Assembly (NCBI GenBank): GCA_027023425.1
Contig: JALVVL010000004.1
Location: 1-64,000, forward strand
DNA length: 64,000 bases
Direction: 5' to 3'
Origin: Anaerolineales bacterium
GTDB lineage: Bacteria; Chloroflexota; Anaerolineae; Anaerolineales; DRMV01
Below the pieces are notes generated by a model. That model had not been told where the DNA came from. It was given only the letters and a program-made list of their open reading frames with translations, and searched no databases. Shown here in pieces: positions 50,513-61,116 of this stretch. The stretch's first letter is position 1; each line of letters opens with the position of its first letter. The position numbers were made by a program, and so were the translations under genes.

Positions 50513-51096
50513 GCGCGCACCAAGGTATCCACCATGCGCGCGGTCGCGCCCCAAATCACTTCGCCCTCGTAAGGGCGGTAAAACCATGACCGCACGCGCC
50601 CGTAATGCGGAATTTCGTATTCGCGGAGCGTGCGGTTTTCTGTTGCGGCAAGCCAGCGCAGGGGCACGGTGAAGGCGCGCACAACCTCCCCTTCCGAAAG
50701 GCGCAGCGGGTAAGGCCAAGGGATTTTGCCCACCACTGGTGTAATGCAGTAGCCCGTTACGGTGCAGTGGCGCGGCAAGACGCCCAATACCTGCACGGCT
50801 TTTGCCGGAACTCCGATTTCCTCTTCGGCTTCGCGGCAGGCGGTGGCGATGTGGTCGCGGTCGCCGTTTTCGCGGCTCCCGCCGGGGAAGGAAACCTGAC
50901 CGCTGTGTGGGTCGTGCTGGTTTGCCGTGCGGTGGATGAACAGCAAGCGCCACTCGCCCTCGGCGCGCAACATGGGCACTAAAACCGCCGCATCGCGCTT
51001 TTCTTCCAACCCGTAGGGGTTAATTTCCCCCTCGCCGCTCAGCGCGGCAAGCCGGCGGCTTATCTCTTCGGGGGTGAGGCTTTCCCAAAAGTCCAT
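50500..51096 (-). CDS. Nudix hydrolase, CoA pyrophosphatase-like (NudL type)
   Basis: A 198-residue Nudix protein of the CoA diphosphatase group. The LLFIHRTANQHDPHSGQVSF segment and the Nudix core CREAEEEIGV are present, with FPGG before them. The UPF0035-type arrangement (HSGQVSFPGG) marks the CoA/acyl-CoA branch. It would cleave CoA and its derivatives to 3',5'-ADP and phosphopantetheine forms. The ATG at 51096 lies one base after the trmI stop, so the two are coupled. The last residues and stop (RALRG then TAA) coincide with the start of W3 repeat words. Confidence 0.88.
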   Translation of the reverse strand: MDFWESLTPEEISRRLAALSGEGEINPYGLEEKRDAAVLVPMLRAEGEWRLLFIHRTANQHDPHSGQVSFPGGSRENGDRDHIATACREAEEEIGVPAKAVQVLGVLPRHCTVTGYCITPVVGKIPWPYPLRLSEGEVVRAFTVPLRWLAATENRTLREYEIPHYGRVRSWFYRPYEGEVIWGATARMVDTLVRALRG

Positions 51097-51097
51097 G

Positions 51098-51913
51098 CTA
51101 TTCCGGCGGCTCTTGCGGCAAAGTTGGGCGCGCAAACACCAAATAGCCCGTGTGCGCCACCATCCGGTCGGTCGGGCGAAGCCGCTCCGGCACTGGCTTG
51201 TAATACCGCAGCAGTATTTCGCAAACGTCAATAAAAGCAAAATCGTGCTCTTGCAAAGCCGCAATCAGGCGGGAAACTTGGTTGGTGGTCGGGAGCAGGC
51301 TGCCAAAAAATCCGCCTGAGCGGAGCGTTTGCCGCACTTGCGGGATGTAATCTTCGGGATTGGGCACGTCCAAAAATAGCGCGGGCACACCCCTTTCATC
51401 AAACCCCTCGGCAATGTCGCGAAGTTTGAACTCAACGCGGTGTTCAAGCCCAAGCCGCTTGAGGTTGCGGCGGGCGAGTGCCTGCATTTCGGGGCGGCGC
51501 TCGTATGAAATCACCTTTCCGGTTTCGCCCACGGCAAAGGCAAAGGCAGTGGTGAGCGCCCCTGAGCCTGTGCCCGCTTCCACAACCGTTTGACCGGGGC
51601 CAATGCTCATGGAAACCAGCACAAAGCCGATGTCTTTCGGGAACATGATTTGCGTGTTGCGGCGGGTTTCGCGGAGCAAGTCTGCCAGCGACGGCGTGAG
51701 CAGGTAAAACGGCTCGCCGAGGTGCGAATAAACCTGCGTTCCCCACGGCAGGCCGATTAGGTCGTCGTGGCGGATGACGCCTTTGTGGGTGTGCAGTTCA
51801 GCGCCCGCTTGCAGGCGCACTAAGAAGAAGCGGTGAGACGTGCTGAGCAGTTGGGCTAAATCGCCCTCTTGGGCTGTGGCTTTTTCGGGTGTAAAAGGCA
51901 TTTTTGCGTCCAT
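51098..51913 (-). CDS. trmI: tRNA (adenine-58-N1)-methyltransferase TrmI
   Basis: A 271-residue TrmI that makes m1A58 in the T-loop of tRNAs, important for thermal stability. The N-terminal beta domain includes GAELHTHKGVIRHDDLIGLP. The SAM motif I is VVEAGTGSGALTTAFAFAVG near residue 110. ALFLDVPNPEDYIPQV near 190 carries the catalytic Asp block (DxPxP-like, LDVPNPE), and LPTTNQVSRLIAALQEH follows. The ATG at 51913 follows a GGAGAG about 11 bases upstream; an internal ATG at 51901 is possible. The longer frame upstream overlaps hutH. Confidence 0.92.
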   Translation of the reverse strand: MDAKMPFTPEKATAQEGDLAQLLSTSHRFFLVRLQAGAELHTHKGVIRHDDLIGLPWGTQVYSHLGEPFYLLTPSLADLLRETRRNTQIMFPKDIGFVLVSMSIGPGQTVVEAGTGSGALTTAFAFAVGETGKVISYERRPEMQALARRNLKRLGLEHRVEFKLRDIAEGFDERGVPALFLDVPNPEDYIPQVRQTLRSGGFFGSLLPTTNQVSRLIAALQEHDFAFIDVCEILLRYYKPVPERLRPTDRMVAHTGYLVFARPTLPQEPPE

Positions 51914-51935
51914 TGGGTTTTGGGCTCTCCGAGGT

Positions 51936-53516
51936 TCATCGCAATTTTGTGTGCGATGGCAAAGTGTTGGCAGCGGTGAGGACGGCTTGCAGGAATTCGG
52001 GCGTGGCGAGCAGGGCGCGCGTTTCTTCAATTTCGGGCGCCCACCACGCATCGCCGGGCTGGTAGGGGACGCGCTCGCGGATCAGCCGATGCGCCGTCGC
52101 CGTTCCTCGCCCAAGGCGCGCCTCCGGCATTTGCCGCAGGCGCAGGTCAATGGCGCGCGCCGCAGTGTATGCTTCAATCGCGAGCACGTGCGCTGTGTTG
52201 CGCACCACCGCCCGCGCGTGCCGCGCCGCGGTCATGGCATTGGCGTTGTGGTCTTCCTGCTCGCCCGAAGTGGGCAGCGAGCGGGTGCTGTCGGGGCTTG
52301 AAAGGGTTTGATTTTCCAGTACCAACGACGCGGCGGTGTATTGCGGCATCATCAAGCCGGAGTTCAGCCCCGCGGCTTCGGGCGTATCTGCCAGCATGGA
52401 GGGCAAGCCGTAGTTCAGTTTGCCGTCGGTGAGGCGGAAAATGCGCCGCTCGGCAATTGCAGCGACTTCACTCATGGCAATTGCGAGGAAATCCGCCGCC
52501 ATTGCTACCGGTTCGCCGTGGAAATTGCCGCCGGAAAGGGCTTCGGTGGGGCTGAAAATCAGCGGGTTGTCGGTCACGGCGTTGATTTCGCGGCGGGCGA
52601 CTTCGGAGACGAAAGCCCATGTATCCCGCGCCGCGCCTTGCACCTGCGGGGCGGTGCGAAGCGAGTAGGCGTCTTGGACGCGCCCGCCGGCATCAATCAG
52701 CGTGCTTTCGGCGGTGAGTTCGCGCACGCGGCGTGCCACCGCAATTTGCCCGGGGTGGCGGCGCGCACGGTGTATCCGCTCGTCAAACGCGTTTGAAGCG
52801 CCCAAAAGCGCTTCAAGGCTCATGCTCAGAGCAATTTCGGCAATGTCAAGCCAATGGGCAGAATCGTAAACCGCAAGCGCCAGAACCGCTGCGGAAAAGG
52901 TCGCGCCGTTGGTAATTGCCAGCCCCTCTTTGGGACCAAGCACCACGCGGCGGATGCCGGCGGCGCGCATTGCCTCGCATCCGTGCATACGCTTGCCGCG
53001 GTAGGTAGCCCAGCCGCAGTAATTTTCGCTCGCGTTGGGCGGCGGGGCGGTGAGCACCAACCCCAAGTGCGCCAGCGGCGCTAAATCGCCCGATGAACCC
53101 ATTGAGCCCTGAGACGGCACTTCGGGCGTTACGCCGCGGTTCAGCATTTCAATCAGGGTTTCCACCACCACCGGGCGCACGCCCGAAACGCCAAGGGCTA
53201 AGGTGTTGGCGCGGATGAGCATCGCGGCGCGCACCACCTCTTCCGGCAGCGGATCGCCCGTGCCGACGGCGTGGCTCAGGATGAGGTTGCGGCTGAGTTG
53301 CGCGGCTTGCTCTGGCGAAATACGGCGGTCGGCAAATATGCCAAAGCCGGTATTGATTCCGTAAACGGCTTTGCCTGTGTGCAAAATTTGCTCCACCCAG
53401 TGGTGTGAGCGGAGCATTCGTTCGCGGGAGGCGTCGGCGAGGCGCACGGGTTCGTGCTCGCGCGCCACCGCCGCTACTTCTGCAATGGTCAGGTGATGTC
53501 CGTCAATTGTGAGCAT
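51936..53516 (-). CDS. hutH: histidine ammonia-lyase-like protein with SSG instead of ASG
   Basis: A 526-residue member of the aromatic amino acid lyase family, near the HutH length (about 510). VYGINTGFGIFADRRIS near residue 53 and LIRANTLALGVSGVR near 103 are typical. The MIO-forming tripeptide is normally Ala-Ser-Gly, but here the block reads GSMGSSGDLAPLAHLG near residue 145, with Ser-Ser-Gly. The later LPTSGEQEDHNANAM matches the QEDH substrate region. HutH deaminates histidine to urocanate. No hutU, hutI or hutG lie in the window, so another aromatic substrate or a mutase role cannot be excluded. The aminohydrolase at 54123 lies upstream on the same strand. Confidence 0.88.
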   Translation of the reverse strand: MLTIDGHHLTIAEVAAVAREHEPVRLADASRERMLRSHHWVEQILHTGKAVYGINTGFGIFADRRISPEQAAQLSRNLILSHAVGTGDPLPEEVVRAAMLIRANTLALGVSGVRPVVVETLIEMLNRGVTPEVPSQGSMGSSGDLAPLAHLGLVLTAPPPNASENYCGWATYRGKRMHGCEAMRAAGIRRVVLGPKEGLAITNGATFSAAVLALAVYDSAHWLDIAEIALSMSLEALLGASNAFDERIHRARRHPGQIAVARRVRELTAESTLIDAGGRVQDAYSLRTAPQVQGAARDTWAFVSEVARREINAVTDNPLIFSPTEALSGGNFHGEPVAMAADFLAIAMSEVAAIAERRIFRLTDGKLNYGLPSMLADTPEAAGLNSGLMMPQYTAASLVLENQTLSSPDSTRSLPTSGEQEDHNANAMTAARHARAVVRNTAHVLAIEAYTAARAIDLRLRQMPEARLGRGTATAHRLIRERVPYQPGDAWWAPEIEETRALLATPEFLQAVLTAANTLPSHTKLR

Positions 53517-53519
53517 AGG

Positions 53520-53640
53520 AAAGGTGTTAGGTCGTTAGGTCGTTGGGTCGTTAGGTCGTTGGGTCGTTGAGTCGTGAAGTCGTTGCGTCGTAGGTGGAGC
53601 AACATCACAAGCCGCAGAAAGCGTAATTACCTACGCGGGT
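53520..53640. repeat. W4 run upstream of hutH
   Basis: A run of TTAGGTCGTTGGGTCG-type words fills 53526-53600, followed by TGGAGCAACATCACAAGCCG, which resembles a sequence after the W4 run at 50241. It directly abuts the hutH start codon. Confidence 0.85.
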
Positions 53641-53850
53641 GCGGGTGCAATATGGCATTTTGGGGATCGCTCTTTCCAAAAAGTCGCCGTAGGGCGACTT
53701 CGCAAGCGGTAGGTGCAGTTTCAACTGCCGCCGCTTGTGCCCTGTGACTAAAGTCACGGGCTACAAGTTGCGAAGTCCACCTGCGTGGACTTCTGCTCAC
53801 ACCGCGCCGAAGTGTTTGCCCCCGCTCACAGAGCGGGTAGGCAGTTACCA
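53640..53850. repeat. cluster of small palindromes upstream of hutH
   Basis: Four small palindromes follow one another: GTCGCCGTAGGGCGAC, GTGACTAAAGTCAC, GAAGTCCACCTGCGTGGACTTC-like (53776-53797), and CCCGCTCACAGAGCGGG. They form a modular repeat unlike the W mosaics. No open frame spans it with family features. Confidence 0.75.
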
Positions 53851-54122
53851 GAAAACACAGAAATTTACAGCGAACACAGAAAAAATCTGTGCTAATCTGT
53901 GTTTTTTCTTTGCGTTACTATCCACCGATTGACACAGATTTACACCGATTGAGTAAGAAAACCACAGAGGACACAGAAACTTACAGAGAACACAGAAATT
54001 TTTTTCTTTGCGTCCTTTGCGCTTCTCTGCGCCTCTGCGTTACTTTCTTGGCGTCCTTTGTGCCCTTGGCGCTCTTGGCGTCTCTGCGCTCTCTGCGCCT
54101 CTGCTTTCTCTGTGTCTCTGCG
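53850..54122. repeat. word-repeat mosaic downstream of the aminohydrolase
   Basis: W2, W1, W2 and W3 words lie in order, ending at the stop codon of the ssnA-like gene (TTACTTTACG in the complement). The region contains no gene. Confidence 0.88.
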
Positions 54123-55481
54123 TTACTTTACGAACCGCCGGTAGGCTTCCCAAACTTTGGGGGCGTAGGCGCGGGCTTCGGCGGCTATGCGCTCCTCGTC
54201 CAAGGTCAAAAGTTCACGGTCTTTCATCAGAACCTTTCCCGCGACGATGGTTGCCGTGATCATGCGCTCATAAGCGCCAAAAACGATGTGCCACGGCAGG
54301 TTGCCCGCCGTTACCGGCGTGTGGGGGTTGAATTCTACCAAAATCAAGTCGGCCGCGGCGCCCTTTTTCACCACGCCGAGCGGAGCGGCGGGGAAGTAGA
54401 GGTTAGCGAGACGGCGGTTGTTTTCCACCGCGATTTGCATTACCTTGTCGGCGCCCATGCGACGCGGGTCGCGGGCTTCCAATTTGTGCTGGAGGTAGGC
54501 AAAGCGCATTTCCTCCCACATCGCGTGGGGGAAGCCGTCGGTGCCGAGCACAACCTTTACGCCGAGCCGCATCATTTCCTCAATGCGCGCCGTGCCGACA
54601 GCGTTGTTCATGTTGGAGCGCGGCTGGTGGCTCAGCCATGTGCCGGTTTCGGCGAGGATTTGCATTTCGCGGGCGTCAATGTGAACTCCGTGGGCAACTA
54701 TGGTGCGCTCGCCCAAAATACCGTGTTTTTGCAAGCGCTCAACTGTGCGCAAGCCAGTGCGGCGCAGACTGTCGTCTTCGTCCACCTGATGCTCGGCAAC
54801 GTGGATGTGGAAGCCGATTTCGGGCGGGCAGGCGCTTGCGGCGGCGTCTAAGGTGTCTTCGTCCAGCGTGAGGCTGGCATGCAAGCCAAAAGTCGCCGCG
54901 AGGCGCTGGGCGGGCGTGCCGTATTCGGGGAATGTGCGCACCGCCTCGGCGAACCGCACATTCTCGGCGATGGAAGCGCGGGCGCTTTCTTTGCCGTAGC
55001 GGTCGGTAACCTCATAGGCGAGCGCGGCGCGCACACCTGCCCTTTGCACCGCCTCGGCTATCACATCCAACGAATTTTCCAGCGCGTTGGGCGAGGCGTG
55101 GTGGTCAAACAGCGTGGTCACGCCGTTGCGGATGGCATCCACCAGCATCACCTCTGCCGAAAGCCGCACGGCGGTTTCGTCCAGCGCTTGGTCAAGCGGC
55201 CACCAAAGCCGTTCCAAAATTTCGGGGAAGGCTTTGGGCGCTTCGCCGGGGATTGCCATGCCGCGGGCAAACGCGCCGTAGAAGTGCGTGTGGGCGCAGA
55301 TGTTGCCGGGCATGAGCCATTGGCCGCGCGCATCCCACTTTTCGGCCTTGGTGTAGCGCTTTTCCATTTCGGTGGATGTGCCAAGGTCGGCAATCACGCC
55401 GTTCTCAATCAAAACTGCATGGTCGGGCAGGATGCGGTGTTCTTCATCCCATGTTACCAGCGTGGCGTTGGTGATGAGCAT
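54123..55481 (-). CDS. ssnA: SsnA-like amidohydrolase
   Basis: A 452-residue amidohydrolase superfamily protein resembling SsnA. The metal-binding start is MPGNICAHTHFYGAFARGM near residue 58. TTLFDHHASPNAL near 120, GFHIHVAEHQVDED near 225, IVAHGVHID near 265 and VVLGTDGFPHAMWEE near 312 provide the remaining metal ligands (His, His, Asp). The superfamily hydrolyses C-N bonds in nucleobases and related compounds. SsnA genes elsewhere often lie with selenium-dependent purine or pyrimidine catabolic enzymes, but none are here. It lies upstream of hutH in the same direction. RBS GGAGG is seen before the ATG at 55481. Confidence 0.88.
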   Translation of the reverse strand: MLITNATLVTWDEEHRILPDHAVLIENGVIADLGTSTEMEKRYTKAEKWDARGQWLMPGNICAHTHFYGAFARGMAIPGEAPKAFPEILERLWWPLDQALDETAVRLSAEVMLVDAIRNGVTTLFDHHASPNALENSLDVIAEAVQRAGVRAALAYEVTDRYGKESARASIAENVRFAEAVRTFPEYGTPAQRLAATFGLHASLTLDEDTLDAAASACPPEIGFHIHVAEHQVDEDDSLRRTGLRTVERLQKHGILGERTIVAHGVHIDAREMQILAETGTWLSHQPRSNMNNAVGTARIEEMMRLGVKVVLGTDGFPHAMWEEMRFAYLQHKLEARDPRRMGADKVMQIAVENNRRLANLYFPAAPLGVVKKGAAADLILVEFNPHTPVTAGNLPWHIVFGAYERMITATIVAGKVLMKDRELLTLDEERIAAEARAYAPKVWEAYRRFVK

Positions 55482-55534
55482 AGAGACCTCCGATGGGCGG
55501 TGTTTGCTTGACCGACAAAACGCTTATCTCCTCA

Positions 55535-55595
55535 CACAGAGGGCACGGAGTGGAAAGAGAAAAGTCTCCGTGCCCCCTGTGTTCCCCGTGTGAAA
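55535..55595. repeat. inverted repeat between ileS and ssnA
   Basis: CACACAGAGGGCACGGAG at about 55535 pairs with CTCCGTGCCCCCTGTGTT at about 55565. It resembles a variant of the W1/W3 design and can act as a hairpin between the two genes. The rest of the 140-bp gap shows nothing else. Confidence 0.7.
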
Positions 55596-55621
55596 GGGGC
55601 GAGGATTTCAGTTGAACGGCT

Positions 55622-58789
<3,168 letters not shown>

Positions 58790-58838
58790 GATTACCTCCG
58801 AAAAATTGGGCTTTTGCAGGGGGCGTACAGCGCCGCAA

Positions 58839-58868
58839 TTCGCAACTCGCAATTCGCAACTCGCAATT
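58839..58868. repeat. W6 repeat between the ileS T-box and ileS
   Basis: Four 9-mer words of the AATTCGCAACTCGC type stand between the T-box terminator and the ribosome-binding site. The same words occur translated inside the GT-C-like gene at 14918. Confidence 0.85.
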
Positions 58869-58877
58869 AACCACAAA

Positions 58878-59136
58878 CGCTCCCGCCCCGAGTAGGGACG
58901 AGAGCGCGCAACTCCCGCGGTACCACCCTGATTCCCACCCGCGCGGGTGGGCTCTCAGCAGGGCACGGCCTTTGCAGGCTTATGCCCCCGCCCCGATAAC
59001 GGTGGGCGCAACCGGCGCACCTACTTGGGTTTTCCCGTTCGGCTTGCGGCTCCGGAGGGATTTTCAGCCCGCTGTGGCTGTTCGGCTTTCACCATCCCGA
59101 ACTCGCTGTGAGCCCGCGGCGGGCTTACTCGTCTCC
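58878..59136 (-). promoter_or_regulatory. T-box leader of ileS
   Basis: On the minus strand the AGTA element is in GACGAGTAAGC (59126-59133 region). The specifier position reads CTGAAA then ATC (59059-59061), an isoleucine codon. The T-box AGGGTGGTACCGCG covers 58916-58929. The terminator stem CGCTCTCGTCCC pairs with GGGGCGGGAGCG, followed by TTTGTGG, a weak T-tract. Confidence 0.92.
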
Positions 59137-59164
59137 ATCAACGCCTTTGAGTATGGGTAGGCGA

Positions 59165-59193
59165 ATTATGCCACAAATCGGCGGTGGGGTCAA
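59165..59193 (-). promoter_or_regulatory. promoter of T-box-ileS
   Basis: TTGACC (59188-59193) and CATAAT (59165-59170) on the minus strand with a 17-bp spacer. The start would be near 59158, about 25 bases upstream of the Stem I AGTA element. Confidence 0.8.
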
Positions 59194-59208
59194 ATCTTGG
59201 GCTTGGTT

Positions 59209-60900
59209 CTATCGTTTGAAGCGAAAGCCTTGCTCTTCGGTGTTGAGAATCCATGCCACCAGTTCGCCTATGCGGATGCTGAGGTCGTCGGGGTTCCATT
59301 CGCGGGCGCTGGGGTAGATGCGGTCATAGCGCGAGGAAGTGTCGCCTGAGGTTTGCTCGCGGATTTCATCCCACAACTGGCGGAGGCGCTTTTGCCACAG
59401 GGCAAGGTTTTGCGGCGTGAGGTCAACCCATCCTTGAGCCGCCGTGTCGGCTTTGATTTCGGGGCCGCGCAACATCCGCTCGCCATCGGAGAGCAAAATC
59501 GGGATGCCAATGGAAATTATCTTTTGCCGCAGCGAGGTGTCGGTGGCGATCAAGTTTTCTAATGCCTTGGCGGCTTCCTCGGCGGTTGGTTTCAGGGCGT
59601 TGTCAATGGTTCCGTAGACCCGTTTGAGCAAATATGCTTCAAACAGGAGTTTGGAAAGCCGCGGCGGCCCTAAAATTTCAAATGCAACCGATTCGCCGTG
59701 CTCGGCTTCTAAACGGCGGAGCAGTTTGAGCGCCGAGCCGCGCAGGTAAGCGGCGCGGTAGGTGGGACCCATTGTGGAAGCGTCCAACGCGGCAATCACA
59801 TCTTTGCCGGTATTGCTTCCCAAAATTTCCAGCACCACGTTTTGGGCAATTTCCTCGGCTGTGACCGATTCCATTTGTCCAAGGGCGGTGATCATGGCAA
59901 ATTCGCCCGCGGCAAACAGGCCGTTTTCGCCTGTGTTGATGTAAACCGCCTCAAGGAAGCCCTCGGCGCGCTTCCCAAATTTGCCTTTGCGCGCCAGATT
60001 TGCCGGATCTTTCACCGAAACGGCATCCTCGGGCAGGCAGTCGTAAAGTTCGTATGGCTTGCCGTGCCGTTTGATTTGCCCATAGCCGATTTGCTTCCAG
60101 CCTATCATCGCCGTGGGTTTGATTTCTTTGGCGGCGATGGGGTAGCCCGGCGTGCGCGCCAGCAAAAATGTGAGCAGGGTTTGCGCTCCCGCCACTGCCG
60201 CTTTGGACATCAGCACGCGCGACGGCTTTTCTTCGCCATGCGTGTAGGGGATGTTTAGTCCCATGCCGCCGGTGCCGCTGGTGCCCACTTTCGCGTAGGC
60301 CTCTGTGCCCGCAGTTTGCATCGCGGCATGCAAAATTTGTATGTGCCGCACCAACTGCGGTATGTAGAGCGAGGCCAGCAGGCGCTCAACTTCATCTGCC
60401 CAATCTACCTCTTCTTGTGGCTTTTCCATTTGCCTTTTGAGGTGGCGGGCGGTTTGGTAAACATTTTGGTATGCTACGACCGTAGCCGTATTCATGCAGT
60501 CTACAACTATGTGAGCGGGCATTCCGCCTAAGTTCCCCCAAGTTCCCATGATGAGTTGGTAGAGCAGTGAGGAAGTGAGGATGTCCTCGTCCAGCGGTTC
60601 AAGGATGTCGTCAATGAGGCGGCGGCGCGTGGTCGGCTTGGCGAGGATGGCGGACCTGAGCGAGCCATCGTCCTTTTGCCATTCGGCTCGGAGAAAAACA
60701 TCGCCCCACGCCGGTAAAATTTGCGTGGGGCTGTCGGGGAATTCATCCTTGAGTTGCTCAACGGCGCTTTCGGCCTCAAACTTGCGAAGCGAGGCGATGA
60801 CCAAGCGCGCCGGTTTGTGGGGGAGGATGGCGCGCGCTACGGCGCTCCCTACCAAGCCGTAGCCTCCTAAAATCAGCACGTTTTTGCCTTGAATGTCCAT
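59209..60900 (-). CDS. Rossmann-fold protein, saccharopine dehydrogenase-like N-terminus, unknown function
   Basis: A 563-residue protein. The N-terminus has an NAD(P)-binding motif VLILGGYGLVGSAVARAILP, like saccharopine-dehydrogenase or epimerase-related proteins. Later conserved-looking stretches are HIVVDCMNTATVVAYQNVYQ, KVGTSGTGGMGLNIPYTHGE and YINTGENGLFAAGEFAMITA. No membrane segment is present. The long C-terminal half is helical and matches nothing I can name. AGGAG lies six bases before the ATG at 60900. The gene stands alone: its 3' end is followed by the ileS promoter, and the radical SAM gene diverges upstream. Oxidoreductase activity is inferred only from the fold. Confidence 0.75.
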   Translation of the reverse strand: MDIQGKNVLILGGYGLVGSAVARAILPHKPARLVIASLRKFEAESAVEQLKDEFPDSPTQILPAWGDVFLRAEWQKDDGSLRSAILAKPTTRRRLIDDILEPLDEDILTSSLLYQLIMGTWGNLGGMPAHIVVDCMNTATVVAYQNVYQTARHLKRQMEKPQEEVDWADEVERLLASLYIPQLVRHIQILHAAMQTAGTEAYAKVGTSGTGGMGLNIPYTHGEEKPSRVLMSKAAVAGAQTLLTFLLARTPGYPIAAKEIKPTAMIGWKQIGYGQIKRHGKPYELYDCLPEDAVSVKDPANLARKGKFGKRAEGFLEAVYINTGENGLFAAGEFAMITALGQMESVTAEEIAQNVVLEILGSNTGKDVIAALDASTMGPTYRAAYLRGSALKLLRRLEAEHGESVAFEILGPPRLSKLLFEAYLLKRVYGTIDNALKPTAEEAAKALENLIATDTSLRQKIISIGIPILLSDGERMLRGPEIKADTAAQGWVDLTPQNLALWQKRLRQLWDEIREQTSGDTSSRYDRIYPSAREWNPDDLSIRIGELVAWILNTEEQGFRFKR

Positions 60901-61045
60901 TGTGCTCTCCTTGTGTGAGAATTGGCGTGAATTTTGCAATGCACGCCGTAGTTACCCTTTCCCTTTCGTTGTGCTTTCGCCAATAGGATACCCTAAAAGC
61001 AAGGCACAATCAAGCGGCAACCGTTTTTGTAGTTTTATACTGCGT

Positions 61046-61051
61046 TATAAT
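61046..61051 (+). promoter_or_regulatory. -10 element for the radical SAM gene
   Basis: A consensus TATAAT lies about 65 bp before the start codon. The -35 is not clear. A second -10-like TATACT lies at 61036. Confidence 0.45.
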
Positions 61052-61080
61052 TGTAGCGCATTTCAACCCAAGAGGATGGA

Positions 61081-61103
61081 CGCGCCTTCGGGCGCGTTTT
61101 GTT
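61081..61103 (+). terminator. hairpin with T-run in the radical SAM leader
   Basis: CGCGCC, a TTCG tetraloop, GGCGCG and TTTTGTT form a compact intrinsic terminator. It ends 13 bp before the ATG at 61117 and lies downstream of the TATAAT, so it could attenuate transcription of the gene. Confidence 0.7.
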
Positions 61104-61116
61104 ATGGCTGTTACCC

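Noticed and set aside
54123..55481. Imidazolonepropionase (hutI) as the identity of the aminohydrolase next to hutH
   Set aside because: The sequence pattern fits SsnA-like amidohydrolases (HTHFYGAFARGM), and no hutU or hutG supports a histidine pathway here.
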